DNA of 40,825 nucleotides from Rhodocyclaceae bacterium (GCA_020247395.1 JADCJC010000008.1:1-40825); one strand, 5' to 3'. Numbered from the stretch's first letter, positions 17,175 to 26,129 are shown. Translations and numbers: made by a program. Notes: a model not told the origin generated them from the sequence alone.

Positions 17175-17846
17175 ATGGCTTCACAGAACGTGCCCCCAAG
17201 CCGAGTTTTGCTCGTAGATGACCAGCCAATGATGACAATTGGTTGGAACGCAGTGGTTATGAAGCTTTACCCTGCGGCAAAAATCGACCGAGCTTCGACT
17301 TTTGATGAGGCGAGCGACCTGTTAGCTCTCGAAGACTACGATGCGATGATTTCTGATTTCAGACTCTCTGCCGACTTGCGAATCAACGCCATGCCCTTGA
17401 TATCCATGGCAAGGGCAAAGTCCGTCAGCAGAATCGCTATCGTGTCGGGCGACACGCGGCTTTCCACCGTTTCCGCTTGCGTCCGTGAAGGCGCACACTG
17501 TTTCATCGACAAGACACTTGACGAGCAAGAGATTGGTGCGTTTTTCACGCTATTCTTCCGAGGCGTCAATCTGGTTCCGACCTCTAAAGAAGAACCCAAA
17601 AATATCGAAGGCGACGTCGAGCTTCTCATTTTGTACTACGTCACGCAGAAGCAGAAGTCAACTTGGATCGCTAGCGTTAGCGGGTTGACCGACGTTAATG
17701 CGCGTCAGAAAATTGGCAGACTCCTCAAGAAGCTGAGGGAAAAACACAAGGATACGAGCGCGCAATTCACTGAGGACCACGATTTTCTGATTGCTTTGGG
17801 ATACGACCTATTGCCGCCACACTTGCTTTCCCAAGTGAAGGACTAA
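17175..17846 (+). CDS. response regulator with atypical output domain
   Basis: 223 residues. The receiver domain, residues 9-130, has the acidic pair D15/D16 (VLLVDDQP), phosphoacceptor D61 (AMISDFRLS), S91 in place of Thr (IAIVSGD) and K113 (CFIDKTL). The C-terminal part (residues 140-223) contains VELLILYYVTQKQKSTWIAS and VNARQKIGRLLKKLREKHK, a basic helix pair that may be a small DNA-binding domain; I do not recognise it as LuxR- or OmpR-type. ATG 17175 follows GGAAGGA. The gene heads an operon with the 523-aa protein and the hybrid kinase and faces away from the FlhD-like gene. Probable partner of the downstream kinase. Confidence 0.85.
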   Translation: MASQNVPPSRVLLVDDQPMMTIGWNAVVMKLYPAAKIDRASTFDEASDLLALEDYDAMISDFRLSADLRINAMPLISMARAKSVSRIAIVSGDTRLSTVSACVREGAHCFIDKTLDEQEIGAFFTLFFRGVNLVPTSKEEPKNIEGDVELLILYYVTQKQKSTWIASVSGLTDVNARQKIGRLLKKLREKHKDTSAQFTEDHDFLIALGYDLLPPHLLSQVKD

Positions 17847-17853
17847 GGGAGAT

Positions 17854-19425
17854 ATGAATATTTTTGGGCACACGGAGGAATCAAAAGAACTGGCCGCATT
17901 AAATGCCGCCAGTCCACGTGCGTTTCATTTGCGCCTGTCCGCCATGGCCGCCAACATTCTGGAAGAACTGCGGTCGCCGTACGCTACGAATATCACAGAG
18001 CTTGTCGACTCGGCGCTCGACATTGCGGCGCACTTCGAGGCAACTGGTCCTTATTCGGACGCACTCACCTTCGTCAGCTCGCTGTGCGACTTATCGCAAG
18101 GTAAGTGGCCTGCTCGACAAGCTGTTGACTTGCATTCGGCAAAACTCCGGCTAACTGCTGCTGTCTACGGCGCAGGCGCAGTGGAGAAGGATGCAACGTT
18201 ACTCTCACTTTGTAACACGGAGTCTTTGCGACATCGGCTTCGCGCGAACATGATGCTCATAGCGCACGTGGACGCGACCTTTTGCTGCACCCCATATGCT
18301 TCGCGTATCACTCGCTTGTCGGACAGCCAGAGAAACGAGCTTTTCGGCTTTAGCCGTGTGCTGGCGGACCTGTTTGTTGCATATTCGTGGGGTCGAGAGG
18401 CCAAGTGGGACGATTGCGCCCGTGCGCTTGCAGAGTTTCGCCGTCAGCACGCAACAAGCCAGTGGATGGCGTACTTCTCGGACGCTGTTGAGTCCCTTTC
18501 GATTCTGTTGAATGTTGCCAAGACGGGCACTATCGATGCATCGGCGCGTAACGCATTGGCCGTAATGTCGGAGAATGTGCCTCGCCGCATGATGTCGGTA
18601 CTTGCCTTTCTGAGCGTAGCCAACGCTGCGACGGTCTACGCAAAGCTGCGCAATGTAGACGAGCTTGGCAGGTTGGCGTCTGAACTCGAAAATGAAGATA
18701 AGCCGATTTACGTGGCTGCCACGCTTGGTCTTGGGTTGCGCACGATGGCTTACGCCTCCAAAGGGATTTACACACGGCAGGCGTTAGACGACACACTTGC
18801 AAACTTGGTCAACACGCACATGGGTCGAATGCTGAAGCCATTTGCGGCCAACTTCCTCCCCCATTTGGTAGGCCAGCTGGAGGTCATCAAAGGGCTCGAT
18901 ACCGAACCGAGCGCACTATCGTTTACGACGCTTGGCAAAGAACTCTCCGCCGCACCTGATAGCGTTGAGAGCAGTGTATCGACCGCATTGGTGCAACATT
19001 TGAAGTCAACTGCTGGTCCTGACGATGAGTCATACGGTCTTCGCCGGCTGGCTGTCATCCGCAGACTGTGTAAGTACATGGGGTTCACGGAATCACAAAC
19101 GCTTTCAATATGCGTCGATCTGCTGGGGAGTCCCGACTTTCGTCGCCTGGCGTTGCTGTCGATCTGCAAAGCGGACGTCTCGGAATCAATAGTCGACGAA
19201 GTGTTGTCGATTGGGAATGAACTAGTGGGCTGGACTATATTCGAAGCGTTCGACTTGCAGCGGGATAAGTACCTGGCTCGTTTGGAACGCATGTACGCCA
19301 ACGCGACCGATCCTGACAAACGCAAGGTCCTTAGAGCCGCGCTTCTACTCTTCCAGCTTACGAACCTTCGTCGTGCGGTGGACGTTGACGTGGTTGCGTT
19401 GCTGAATCTCACAACGGACAGTTAG
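17854..19425 (+). CDS. large alpha-helical protein of the signalling operon, unknown
   Basis: 523 residues with no motif I recognise and no signal peptide or membrane helix. The composition is helical and alanine/leucine-rich with repeated amphipathic segments (for example AFLSVANAATVYAKLRNVDE and YGLRRLAVIRRLCKYMGFTE), like TPR/HEAT-type scaffolds. Start ATG 17854 follows GGGAG, 7 bp after the response regulator stop. The next gene, the kinase, starts at a GTG 3 bp after its stop. I infer a sensory or scaffolding role within the two-component pathway from position only. Confidence 0.7.
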   Translation: MNIFGHTEESKELAALNAASPRAFHLRLSAMAANILEELRSPYATNITELVDSALDIAAHFEATGPYSDALTFVSSLCDLSQGKWPARQAVDLHSAKLRLTAAVYGAGAVEKDATLLSLCNTESLRHRLRANMMLIAHVDATFCCTPYASRITRLSDSQRNELFGFSRVLADLFVAYSWGREAKWDDCARALAEFRRQHATSQWMAYFSDAVESLSILLNVAKTGTIDASARNALAVMSENVPRRMMSVLAFLSVANAATVYAKLRNVDELGRLASELENEDKPIYVAATLGLGLRTMAYASKGIYTRQALDDTLANLVNTHMGRMLKPFAANFLPHLVGQLEVIKGLDTEPSALSFTTLGKELSAAPDSVESSVSTALVQHLKSTAGPDDESYGLRRLAVIRRLCKYMGFTESQTLSICVDLLGSPDFRRLALLSICKADVSESIVDEVLSIGNELVGWTIFEAFDLQRDKYLARLERMYANATDPDKRKVLRAALLLFQLTNLRRAVDVDVVALLNLTTDS

Positions 19426-19428
19426 CCG

Positions 19429-21678
19429 GTGCTAGACAAACATCGGAACCTCTATCTCGAGGGGCTACCCGTTGTCGCATCCTTGCTCGTTGCCATCGTG
19501 TCAGCGGTCGCAGCCGGCGTGTTGAGCCGATCAAGCGCTGCCACGTTCGTCGTGATTGGCATGTATTTCTTGTTGCGCAAGCGAACAAAATATGCGCTTT
19601 TGCTGTTGCCGGTTGCAACTGCGTGGGCAGTTTCGTCTATGCCGTTTGCCTTCGCCGTGACGGGCGCGTTCCTTGGCACGGCTATCTTCCTATGGACCGA
19701 GGATGACTACGTCGCATACGTTGCTGCGGCGTGCCAGACGGTCGCGGTCGTCGCCGTGAACGTCAAGGATGGTGCCGACTGGTCTCAGCTGATTCTTTTC
19801 TTGCTGGCCATCGCGACCTTACTTCTATTCAAGCGGAACCGCGATTTGGTCGCGCAGTCGCTGCTGTCGGAACGGGAAAACTCCCACAAGCTGAAAGTCG
19901 CCGGCTACGGGCACGAGTTTCGGACGCCCCTGACGAACATACAAAACGGGCTGCAGCAACTCAGCGCGTCGGCGCTGGCTACGCGTCAGCGGCAGTGGGT
20001 GCACGAAATTGGCCTGAATATCGAAGCGATGAATATCCTCACCAACAATGCGGTTGACTGGATGCTAGGCCCGCGGATTCGCTCTGAGGGTCAGTGTGTA
20101 TTTTTGCCTGAAGAGCTGCGGCAAATAATAGATAGGCATCGGCTAACCGCCACCGCGAAGGGGCTGTACCTGGGGTCATTCATTTACGGCGAGGCATTGA
20201 GTGTTTCGGTCGACACTCAAATTCTGCGCACTGCAATCCCCAATTTCGTTGGCAACGCACTGAAATTCACCACCTGCGGTGGTGTAAGCGTTCTGGCCCG
20301 AACGTTCAATGAGGACTCTATCCTGAAGCTGGAAGTGGTGGTCGTTGATACGGGGCCTGGTATCAGCCCGGACGTGGAATCGAAGGTGTTTAAGGAATCC
20401 GTTACAACAACGCCTGATGGCGCCTTCCGCACCAGCGGCATCGGTATGCTGATTGCCGCCCGTGAAGTTATAACTGGCGGCGGGACAATATCGTGCTCCA
20501 ACCGGCCTGCTGGCGGCGCGTCGTTCAAAATAGTGATCCCCGTCGAAGCTGCGCCCAACTATGAGTTTCGTCCGCGCGGTCTGCGACGAGCGGTGCTGGT
20601 CACAGAGAACAAGGGCTTCCTGGCCGCTGCGCAGTTAGAGTTAGAGCGGTCTGGGGTCACCGTGGTGCGAGAGGTGCCGCGCAATTTTCGGCTATCTGCC
20701 GCAAAGACGGACGGCCATTCGGTGTTGATTCTCGATGCGGACACGTTTGCCGGGTCGCCGATTGAGTTTGCGAATAGCGTGACGTACGAAAAACACCCGC
20801 GTTCAATACTACTCGTCGGAAACGGCATTCTCTGGTCGCCCATGCTGGCCGAGACATTGGCTGAAGCTGCATTCGCGGGCACTTGTTCGACAACCGATCC
20901 TGCCAGCGTGCTTGCGGCAATTCACGCGGTACGCGTCATGACGGCGTCACATCAACACATGACCGACTTGGCTACAACGCAGGACGCGCCAATCAGGGTG
21001 CTACTTGCAGAGGACGAACCCTCGATGCGCCGCATTTGGCACTCTACACTCGTGGTCGCGGGGATGCAGGTGCGTGCTGTCGAAACGGGGTCTGAGGCAA
21101 TGGAATTGATCAGTGCGCGCAATGACTTTGACATCGCACTGCTCGATTTCAACTTACCCGGGCACAATGCAGATGCGATAGTTGCGCGCAGGCGCAAAAT
21201 TGAAGCTAGCGACGACCTCCCGAGACTGCCGATCGTCATCATGACAGCTGAGCGCGCCAACACCGTTGACCACCTGTTTCCAATTGGCGCTGTGTCGAAT
21301 ATTCTTTCTAAACCGCTGGGTGATGGCGAGATGCTACGAGCGGTCGGTGATGCGCTGGCGGCTGATAAGCGATTTGTCGTTACCGAAGGCGAAGAATCGC
21401 AATCAGTCCCTTTAGACGCGAAGATGATTAAGCGCGACGGGCTGTTGAATTTGCTGGCCGACACCACCGCTGGCGTTAAGGCCGCTGATCCGCGCCGAGT
21501 GGCACACAGCACACACAAGATGCGCGCAATCGTTGCACGCAGCGATGTCGCTCTCCATGATTTGCTCGAGGAGCCAACGCCCGACGCATTGCCCTATGAG
21601 GCTGATATGTGGCTTGCTTCGATAACCAGCGCATGTCACGAACATATTCGTCTCCATTTTTCTGAAGCGGCGGCGTAA
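19429..21678 (+). CDS. hybrid sensor histidine kinase with receiver and HPt domains
   Basis: 749 residues. Five or so membrane helices at residues 15-135 leave no large periplasmic sensor. The HisKA dimerisation domain has phosphorylatable H162 (GYGHEFRTPLTNIQNG). The HATPase domain has N272/N276 (PNFVGNALKFT), VVDTGPGIS and SGIGMLIAARE. Residues 385-500 look like a degenerate receiver (VLVTENKGF; VLILDADTF). A full receiver at 522-640 has E528/D529, D573 (LLDFNLPG), T606 and K628. The C-terminal helices with H693 (RRVAHSTHKMRAIV) resemble an HPt domain. Start is GTG 19429. This BvgS/RcsC-like layout suggests a phosphorelay ending at the response regulator two genes upstream. Confidence 0.9.
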   Translation: MLDKHRNLYLEGLPVVASLLVAIVSAVAAGVLSRSSAATFVVIGMYFLLRKRTKYALLLLPVATAWAVSSMPFAFAVTGAFLGTAIFLWTEDDYVAYVAAACQTVAVVAVNVKDGADWSQLILFLLAIATLLLFKRNRDLVAQSLLSERENSHKLKVAGYGHEFRTPLTNIQNGLQQLSASALATRQRQWVHEIGLNIEAMNILTNNAVDWMLGPRIRSEGQCVFLPEELRQIIDRHRLTATAKGLYLGSFIYGEALSVSVDTQILRTAIPNFVGNALKFTTCGGVSVLARTFNEDSILKLEVVVVDTGPGISPDVESKVFKESVTTTPDGAFRTSGIGMLIAAREVITGGGTISCSNRPAGGASFKIVIPVEAAPNYEFRPRGLRRAVLVTENKGFLAAAQLELERSGVTVVREVPRNFRLSAAKTDGHSVLILDADTFAGSPIEFANSVTYEKHPRSILLVGNGILWSPMLAETLAEAAFAGTCSTTDPASVLAAIHAVRVMTASHQHMTDLATTQDAPIRVLLAEDEPSMRRIWHSTLVVAGMQVRAVETGSEAMELISARNDFDIALLDFNLPGHNADAIVARRRKIEASDDLPRLPIVIMTAERANTVDHLFPIGAVSNILSKPLGDGEMLRAVGDALAADKRFVVTEGEESQSVPLDAKMIKRDGLLNLLADTTAGVKAADPRRVAHSTHKMRAIVARSDVALHDLLEEPTPDALPYEADMWLASITSACHEHIRLHFSEAAA

Positions 21679-21710
21679 CGAGCGAAATTAATTGCGGACG
21701 CCCCAAAAAA

Positions 21711-21731
21711 AAGCCCCTCTTCGAGGGGCTT
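21711..21731. terminator. bidirectional Rho-independent terminator
   Basis: AAGCCCCTC-TTC-GAGGGGCTT forms a 9-bp stem with a 3-nt loop. An A-run at 21705-21712 serves as the U-tract for minus-strand transcripts, and TTCCGTTTT follows on the plus strand. It lies between the convergent kinase (plus) and nrdB (minus) genes and probably ends both. Confidence 0.85.
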
Positions 21732-21860
21732 CCGTTTTGTGTTTGCACACTTGTTACTTGCGGCAGCGACCAGCGACAACCAATCTAATCGTCAATGTTA
21801 TTGCTATAACGATGAATGGTAAAACTCCAATTTCGAATGGTAACGGTGCGGGCAAGCTTT

Positions 21861-22904
21861 TTAGTCCCACGTCAGCTGTGATGACGCGGAATAATCTACG
21901 ACCTTGGTTTCGAAGAAGTTCTTCTCTTTCTTTAGGTCGATCAGTTCCGACATCCACGGAAACGGGTTTGTTGCCCCTTGGTACGGGGTCTCCAAACCAA
22001 TCTGTTGCGCTCGGCGATTTGCGATAAAACGCAAGTACTCCTTGAACAACGTTGAATTGAGTCCCAAGATTCCGCGCGGCATCGTGTCCTCCGCGTAGGC
22101 GTATTCAAGCTCAACAGCACGATGAAACAGTGCGGTGATCTCGTCACGAAACGCAGGGGTCCACAACTGCGGGTTCTCTGCCTTGATGGCATTTACCAGG
22201 TCGATACCGAAACTACAGTGCATCGATTCGTCACGCAGAATGTACTGATACTGCTCTGCCGCGCCAGTCATCTTGTTCTGACGGCCTAGCGCAAGAATCT
22301 GCACAAAGCCGACGTAGAAGAATAGACCTTCCATGAGCGCGCAGAAAACAATCAGGCTCTTGAGGAGCTTCTGGTCGTTCTCAATCGTTCCCGTTTTGAA
22401 GGTCGGATCGGTAAGAGTCAGGATGAATGGAATAAGAAAGAGATCCTTATCGCGAATAGACGCGACCTCGTTGTAGGCATTAAAAATCTCGCCTTCGTCG
22501 AGTCCCAATGACTCAGCGATGTATTGATACGCGTGAGTGTGAATCGCCTCTTCAAACGCTTGACGCAGCAGAAACTGCCTGCATTCTGGCGCCGTGATGT
22601 GGCGATATGTCCCGAGGACGATATTGTTGGCCGCCAACGAATCGGCAGTAACGAAGAAGCCGAGATTGCGCTTCACGAGACGCCGCTCGTCTTCGGTCAA
22701 TCCGTTCGGATCTTTCCAAAGCGCGATATCGCGACTCATGTTTACTTCCTGCGGCATCCAGTGATTCGCACAAGCCTTGAGGTACTTTTCCCAAGCCCAC
22801 TTGTACTTAAAGGGCACCAGCTGATTGAGATCGGTGGCGCCGTTGATAATCCTCTTGTCATTGGCATTCACCCGCCCCGCATGACCTGTTGCACTCATAT
22901 CCAT
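21861..22904 (-). CDS. nrdB: class Ia ribonucleotide reductase, small (R2) subunit
   Basis: Holds the diiron-tyrosyl radical used to make deoxyribonucleotides. Metal and radical residues are visible: D88 (TADSLAANN), E119 and H122 with radical Tyr126 ([13 protein letters not shown]), a second-helix Glu in [13 protein letters not shown], and E/H in [10 protein letters not shown]. From ATG 22904 the length is 347 residues. Upstream in-frame codons belong to the end of the preceding gene; the ribosome site AGAGGT lies inside that gene's last codons, so the two are coupled. Partner of nrdA at 27571-30336, about 4.7 kb away with five genes in between. Confidence 0.95.
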   Translation of the reverse strand: MDMSATGHAGRVNANDKRIINGATDLNQLVPFKYKWAWEKYLKACANHWMPQEVNMSRDIALWKDPNGLTEDERRLVKRNLGFFVTADSLAANNIVLGTYRHITAPECRQFLLRQAFEEAIHTHAYQYIAESLGLDEGEIFNAYNEVASIRDKDLFLIPFILTLTDPTFKTGTIENDQKLLKSLIVFCALMEGLFFYVGFVQILALGRQNKMTGAAEQYQYILRDESMHCSFGIDLVNAIKAENPQLWTPAFRDEITALFHRAVELEYAYAEDTMPRGILGLNSTLFKEYLRFIANRRAQQIGLETPYQGATNPFPWMSELIDLKKEKNFFETKVVDYSASSQLTWD

Positions 22905-22905
22905 G

Positions 22906-23214
22906 TTACTGACCTCTTTCAATTGAACTGCCAAACCTTGTTTGAATTAGCACTACACGCTCTCCCACTAAAGGCGTCTGTCGCCAAGTAAGGACCGTTG
23001 AGATAAATCCTCCCTCGTCCAACTTGATCACAACATCCGCGCCTTCTGGGGTACTGCGAGCGTCCACCACCAATCCCCAGTGCCGTTGTTCTGTGTCCTT
23101 TGCAAACGCAAGTAACTGTGTTTGCTCCAATGGCGTTGCATTGGGAGCGACTAACGCAGCTAGCGCGATAAACGCCAGCAGAACAGCGGCCGAAAACTTA
23201 ACTACCTCCTTCAT
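22906..23214 (-). CDS. small exported protein coupled to nrdB
   Basis: About 102 residues from ATG 23214, which follows TAGGAGAGACAGC. The N-terminus is a signal peptide or anchor ([20 protein letters not shown]). The mature part includes [20 protein letters not shown] and ends [19 protein letters not shown], a beta-rich small domain. No family recognised. Its stop is one base before the nrdB ATG and its last codons hold the nrdB ribosome site, so nrdB translation probably depends on it. An exported protein tied to a cytoplasmic reductase subunit is an odd pair. Confidence 0.65.
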   Translation of the reverse strand: MKEVVKFSAAVLLAFIALAALVAPNATPLEQTQLLAFAKDTEQRHWGLVVDARSTPEGADVVIKLDEGGFISTVLTWRQTPLVGERVVLIQTRFGSSIERGQ

Positions 23215-23257
23215 GCTGTCTCTCCTAGAAAACACCATGCCCCAATAGGGCTAAGTG

Positions 23258-23294
23258 CCCCTTGCGGGATTATGAAAAGCAGGATTTCTCCTGC
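23258..23294 (-). promoter_or_regulatory. hairpin-TTATGA-hairpin element, copy a
   Basis: Plus-strand hexamer TTATGA at 23270-23275. To the right is a perfect 6-bp hairpin GCAGGA-TTTC-TCCTGC (23279-23294). To the left is a weak stem (CCC...GGG, 23258-23268). It lies 44 bp upstream of the small exported protein/nrdB unit. On the coding strand the hexamer reads TCATAA. Confidence 0.6.
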
Positions 23295-23323
23295 GACCCA
23301 ACACGGCGTGTTAGGCGACCTAT

Positions 23324-23373
23324 CGGTTTCCTAAGCAACGCGCTTAGGAAACCGCACTCCCGTAGGAATGCGG
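23324..23373 (-). terminator. tandem hairpins after the VWA gene, probable transcript end
   Basis: A perfect 13-bp stem with a 5-nt loop (CGGTTTCCTAAGC 23324-23336 / GCTTAGGAAACCG 23342-23354) overlaps a second 9-bp stem with one mismatch (23352-23373). They lie 16 bp past the VWA stop at 23389. The U-tract is poor, so this could instead be a 3'-end stabiliser. Confidence 0.5.
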
Positions 23374-23388
23374 TCTTTGTTGCTGTTA

Positions 23389-25065
23389 CTAACGTCTCGA
23401 CCGGCTGGATACTGCTTCAAAGATTGCTTTTGGCAATTCGTAAATGCTAGTGATCGTTCGAGAGTCCTCGATGAGATGACTCATGTCGGTTTTAATTCCA
23501 ATGCCCAATGTTTCCACCCCAAGCTCTTCGAGGTTTGCGAGGGCTTGTCGCGCCGTATCCGCGTTGTTTGGCTCACCATCGGAAATGACGATGAGCAGCT
23601 TGCGTGGATTCGATTGCACCAAAAGTGCCGGTGCCGTACCGAGAACGGCCTCGGCTAGCGGTGTGCCACCGCCGGCTTGTGCCGATGACATCGCGCCCGC
23701 AAATTCTGGAACGCTGGCTCCGAAGGGAAGATAAACACATCCACTCGGGAAACCAGCTACGCTGACCTGCACCCCCGGAAGGGTACACAAAGCGTTTGCC
23801 AGTGCGATTGTGGCTTCACGCGCCACGCTTATCGTCGACGCCATCGACCCAGACGTGTCGAGCAACACTTGCACAGCACAATTCGTGTTGATGCCTTCTG
23901 TAATGCGCTCGAACAGTCTTAGGTCGCCGCGTTTTAAGTTCATCAATCTCGATGCGCTGAGTCGCGAACCACTACGGTGAAAGCTCCGCTCCGATCGACG
24001 AACAGACAGCAGCTGCTCTCGAATGCGCAACCTTGCTTTTGCCGACACTTGCGAGACTTTCGCTAGAGTCGCGGCGTCTTTGCAGGGATTTGCGATTGTG
24101 AAATTCATCGCGCCTACATCCACAAAGCCGGCAAGCTTACTTTCATCTGCAAGCATTTGGCCGACCGCATCACCGATGCACTGATATGCGCTTGGCCCTG
24201 GCTCCGCCTGCAAGTCTGCTACCGCAGCCTCTTGCGGACTTGCGCCCGCTCCACCGTCAGCACCGTGAGCAGCATCAGCACCATCAGCACCATCGGTACC
24301 ATCAGCACCATCGGCACCATCGGCACCATCGGCACCATCGGCACCATCAGCACCATCGGCACCATCAGCACCATCGGCACCATCGGCACTATCTTCGCCA
24401 TCTTCACCGCCCGCATTTTGGCTGGGCAGTTCTGGCGGTGGAGGTGGCGGCGGCGGGTTATCAATGATAGATAGAAGCCGTCTCGCTACCCCTAGGCTGT
24501 CAGCTGTGTCCTTTAAGGTGCGCGCCAACAGCGCTGTCGATGAGACCAGCCCAATGAAGGCGTCACCGAATTTTGCGCGCGCCATACTTTCGTTCTGTGC
24601 ATGCAAGTTCGGCGTGCTCCGGATGCCGAGCGCGTCACGATAGCCGACCGTCAGCAAGAACGCCGTTAGGGTTGTCCACGCGTCCGAATCATCTTCGGCA
24701 CGTTTGAGCTTGTCCTCTCCAGCCTTCATCGCCTCAGCGATGAAGTCGCTGTAGCCAGGCAAGTGATTCATCATGACATACTCGATTCGTATGTCTTCGA
24801 TGATGTTGAGCAACGTAAGGAGCCGTTGATTCGTCTTCACAGTCTCCACGACGCCGAAGTCGGAGTTGCGAATATGTGACGACTCGTGGCCGACGAACCA
24901 CCGGACGAGTTTCCGGGCGATATTGCTCTCGACCGGTAATGGTGGGAGATAAATGTCTCTCCCATTTGTTAGCGGCGGGCCATGATGGAAGAAGACCTTC
25001 ACGTCCAACTTGTCTGCCAGCGCACGCGCCACAATCGGCGCTGCGCCTTTCGCAATCAGGTTCAC
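23389..25065 (-). CDS. CobT-like von Willebrand A domain protein
   Basis: 558 residues. The N-terminal domain has an HExxH motif (GHESSHIRNSDF, H60-E61-H64), like the metallopeptidase-like region seen before many plasmid VWA proteins. The middle, residues about 220-269, is a DGA tripeptide repeat (feature 24258-24405). The C-terminal VWA domain has the metal-binding MIDAS motif D403-T-S-G-S-M, GGTPLAEAV and LLIVISDGEPNN. It resembles CobT and other VWA partners of MoxR/CobS AAA ATPases; the ATPase here is at 33375-34343. Chaperone-like remodelling of a target complex is the known theme of such pairs; the target is unknown. It starts 1 bp after the DUF3150 stop. Confidence 0.85.
   Translation of the reverse strand: MNLIAKGAAPIVARALADKLDVKVFFHHGPPLTNGRDIYLPPLPVESNIARKLVRWFVGHESSHIRNSDFGVVETVKTNQRLLTLLNIIEDIRIEYVMMNHLPGYSDFIAEAMKAGEDKLKRAEDDSDAWTTLTAFLLTVGYRDALGIRSTPNLHAQNESMARAKFGDAFIGLVSSTALLARTLKDTADSLGVARRLLSIIDNPPPPPPPPELPSQNAGGEDGEDSADGADGADGADGADGADGADGADGADGADGTDGADGADAAHGADGGAGASPQEAAVADLQAEPGPSAYQCIGDAVGQMLADESKLAGFVDVGAMNFTIANPCKDAATLAKVSQVSAKARLRIREQLLSVRRSERSFHRSGSRLSASRLMNLKRGDLRLFERITEGINTNCAVQVLLDTSGSMASTISVAREATIALANALCTLPGVQVSVAGFPSGCVYLPFGASVPEFAGAMSSAQAGGGTPLAEAVLGTAPALLVQSNPRKLLIVISDGEPNNADTARQALANLEELGVETLGIGIKTDMSHLIEDSRTITSIYELPKAIFEAVSSRSRR
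24258..24405 (-). repeat. 9-bp tandem repeat coding an Asp-Gly-Ala tract
   Basis: About a dozen 9-bp units of the type GCACCATCG/A in the VWA gene code for DGA repeats. Units differ mainly at one third-codon position (CGG/CAG), plus single variants giving T, S or AAH. It forms a flexible acidic linker between the metallopeptidase-like and VWA domains. Such tracts change length by slippage in steps of three residues without breaking the frame. Confidence 0.85.
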
Positions 25066-25066
25066 G

Positions 25067-26032
25067 TTAGAACCACGCCGCTACGGGGGACGCCTTACTG
25101 ACTGGCTGAACAGCTTCAACAACGAGGGGTACCGCATCGCTCGTATTGTTGTCATCCTCGGCCTCGCTTGAGGCGTCAGCAGACTCTTCGAAATCTGGCT
25201 GTTGGAGCGTACCGGTAAGGTAGTTGGAAATCTTTTGCTTATCTCCCAAGGTGTTCATGAGAAAGCTAAGCCGCAAAAAGTCTGTCCCCTCGATGTAACC
25301 GCCTTTTGGAGGCATCGCTGCAACCGTCTGGTCAACGAAAACCGCCAAGCTCGATGCTGACGGCGTAAGAAAGCCAAGCGACTTGAGCTTGTCAGAAATC
25401 CGACGAAGCGGCGCAAGCACGCGATGCGAGCATCGGTTTTTGCCAAGAAAGCTGGTTTTGTAGGTTTCCGCTGCGTCTTCGCTGACTTCGCGAATGAGTA
25501 CTTCGCCGAGCGAGGTAACGTTTTGAACAAGCGGACCGTCAAGGGCCGGATTGTCCGAGGTGCCGATACGCGCGCACTGAAAGGCGAACGACAACGTATT
25601 ATCGAAGTAATCGCTGGAAAACGATTCCTTCAGCGCTTGTTGATGCGTTGCATGCTGTTTACGCCAGTCGGCGACGATCTGGTCAACTTGCGGCACAAGG
25701 ATCTTCTTTTCGGCCTCAAATTCCGCCTCAAGCAGTTTGAGTTCTGCTGCGAGAGTTTCGGCCTTTGTGCCGACTTCTACCGCAAACAAGGTTGGCGAAT
25801 CCATGAAACGGATGCCGTACTCGCGACAAAGCCGAAACGCTTTATTGCGAATCATGCGGAAAGGCAGCAAGCGATCAGGGTCGAATACCTTCTTCGACCC
25901 TAACGAGATCAGCGCCGAATCCGGCTCTGAAATCCCGATGTCTTCTGCCTTCAGTTTTTTCCGGCCTTGCGACAGGCCGATGACGAGATGGAACACCAAA
26001 AGGTTGTCCAACACGCTCTTTACTTCAACCAT
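25067..26032 (-). CDS. DUF3150-type protein
   Basis: 321 residues from ATG 26032, chosen for AGGAG at 7-nt spacing; an upstream in-frame codon lacks a ribosome site. Features: SLGSKKVFDPDRLLPFRMIR near the start, then RLCREYGIRFMDSPTLFAVE, a central coiled coil (AETLAAELKLLEAEFEAEKK), and an acidic low-complexity C-terminus. This matches what I know of DUF3150, a family commonly next to MoxR-type ATPase and VWA genes on plasmids and integrative elements. It is directly followed by the VWA gene, so the two are co-translated. Its molecular role is unknown. Confidence 0.75.
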   Translation of the reverse strand: MVEVKSVLDNLLVFHLVIGLSQGRKKLKAEDIGISEPDSALISLGSKKVFDPDRLLPFRMIRNKAFRLCREYGIRFMDSPTLFAVEVGTKAETLAAELKLLEAEFEAEKKILVPQVDQIVADWRKQHATHQQALKESFSSDYFDNTLSFAFQCARIGTSDNPALDGPLVQNVTSLGEVLIREVSEDAAETYKTSFLGKNRCSHRVLAPLRRISDKLKSLGFLTPSASSLAVFVDQTVAAMPPKGGYIEGTDFLRLSFLMNTLGDKQKISNYLTGTLQQPDFEESADASSEAEDDNNTSDAVPLVVEAVQPVSKASPVAAWF

Positions 26033-26086
26033 GTGACTTCTCCTGAATGTGACGCGGAGCGAAGTCACCCATACGGGCTGACTACT

Positions 26087-26129
26087 CCCGTCGGGGTTGA
26101 TTTATGAGAATCCGCGCTTGGTAGCGCGG
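26087..26129 (-). promoter_or_regulatory. hairpin-TTATGA-hairpin element, copy b
   Basis: TTATGA at 26102-26107. Right hairpin CCGCGC-TTGGTA-GCGCGG (26112-26129) is a perfect 6 bp, 4 nt after the hexamer. Left repeat CCC-GTC-GGG (26087-26095) is short. It lies 54 bp upstream of the DUF3150/VWA operon. Confidence 0.6.

Noticed and set aside
24258-24405. CRISPR array
   Set aside because: Units are 9 bp, in frame and contiguous without spacers; this is a coding tandem repeat.
24186-24474. Open frames on the plus strand with His/Thr-rich repeats across the VWA repeat
   Set aside because: Antisense shadow of the 9-bp repeat; the minus-strand frame has complete family motifs on both sides.
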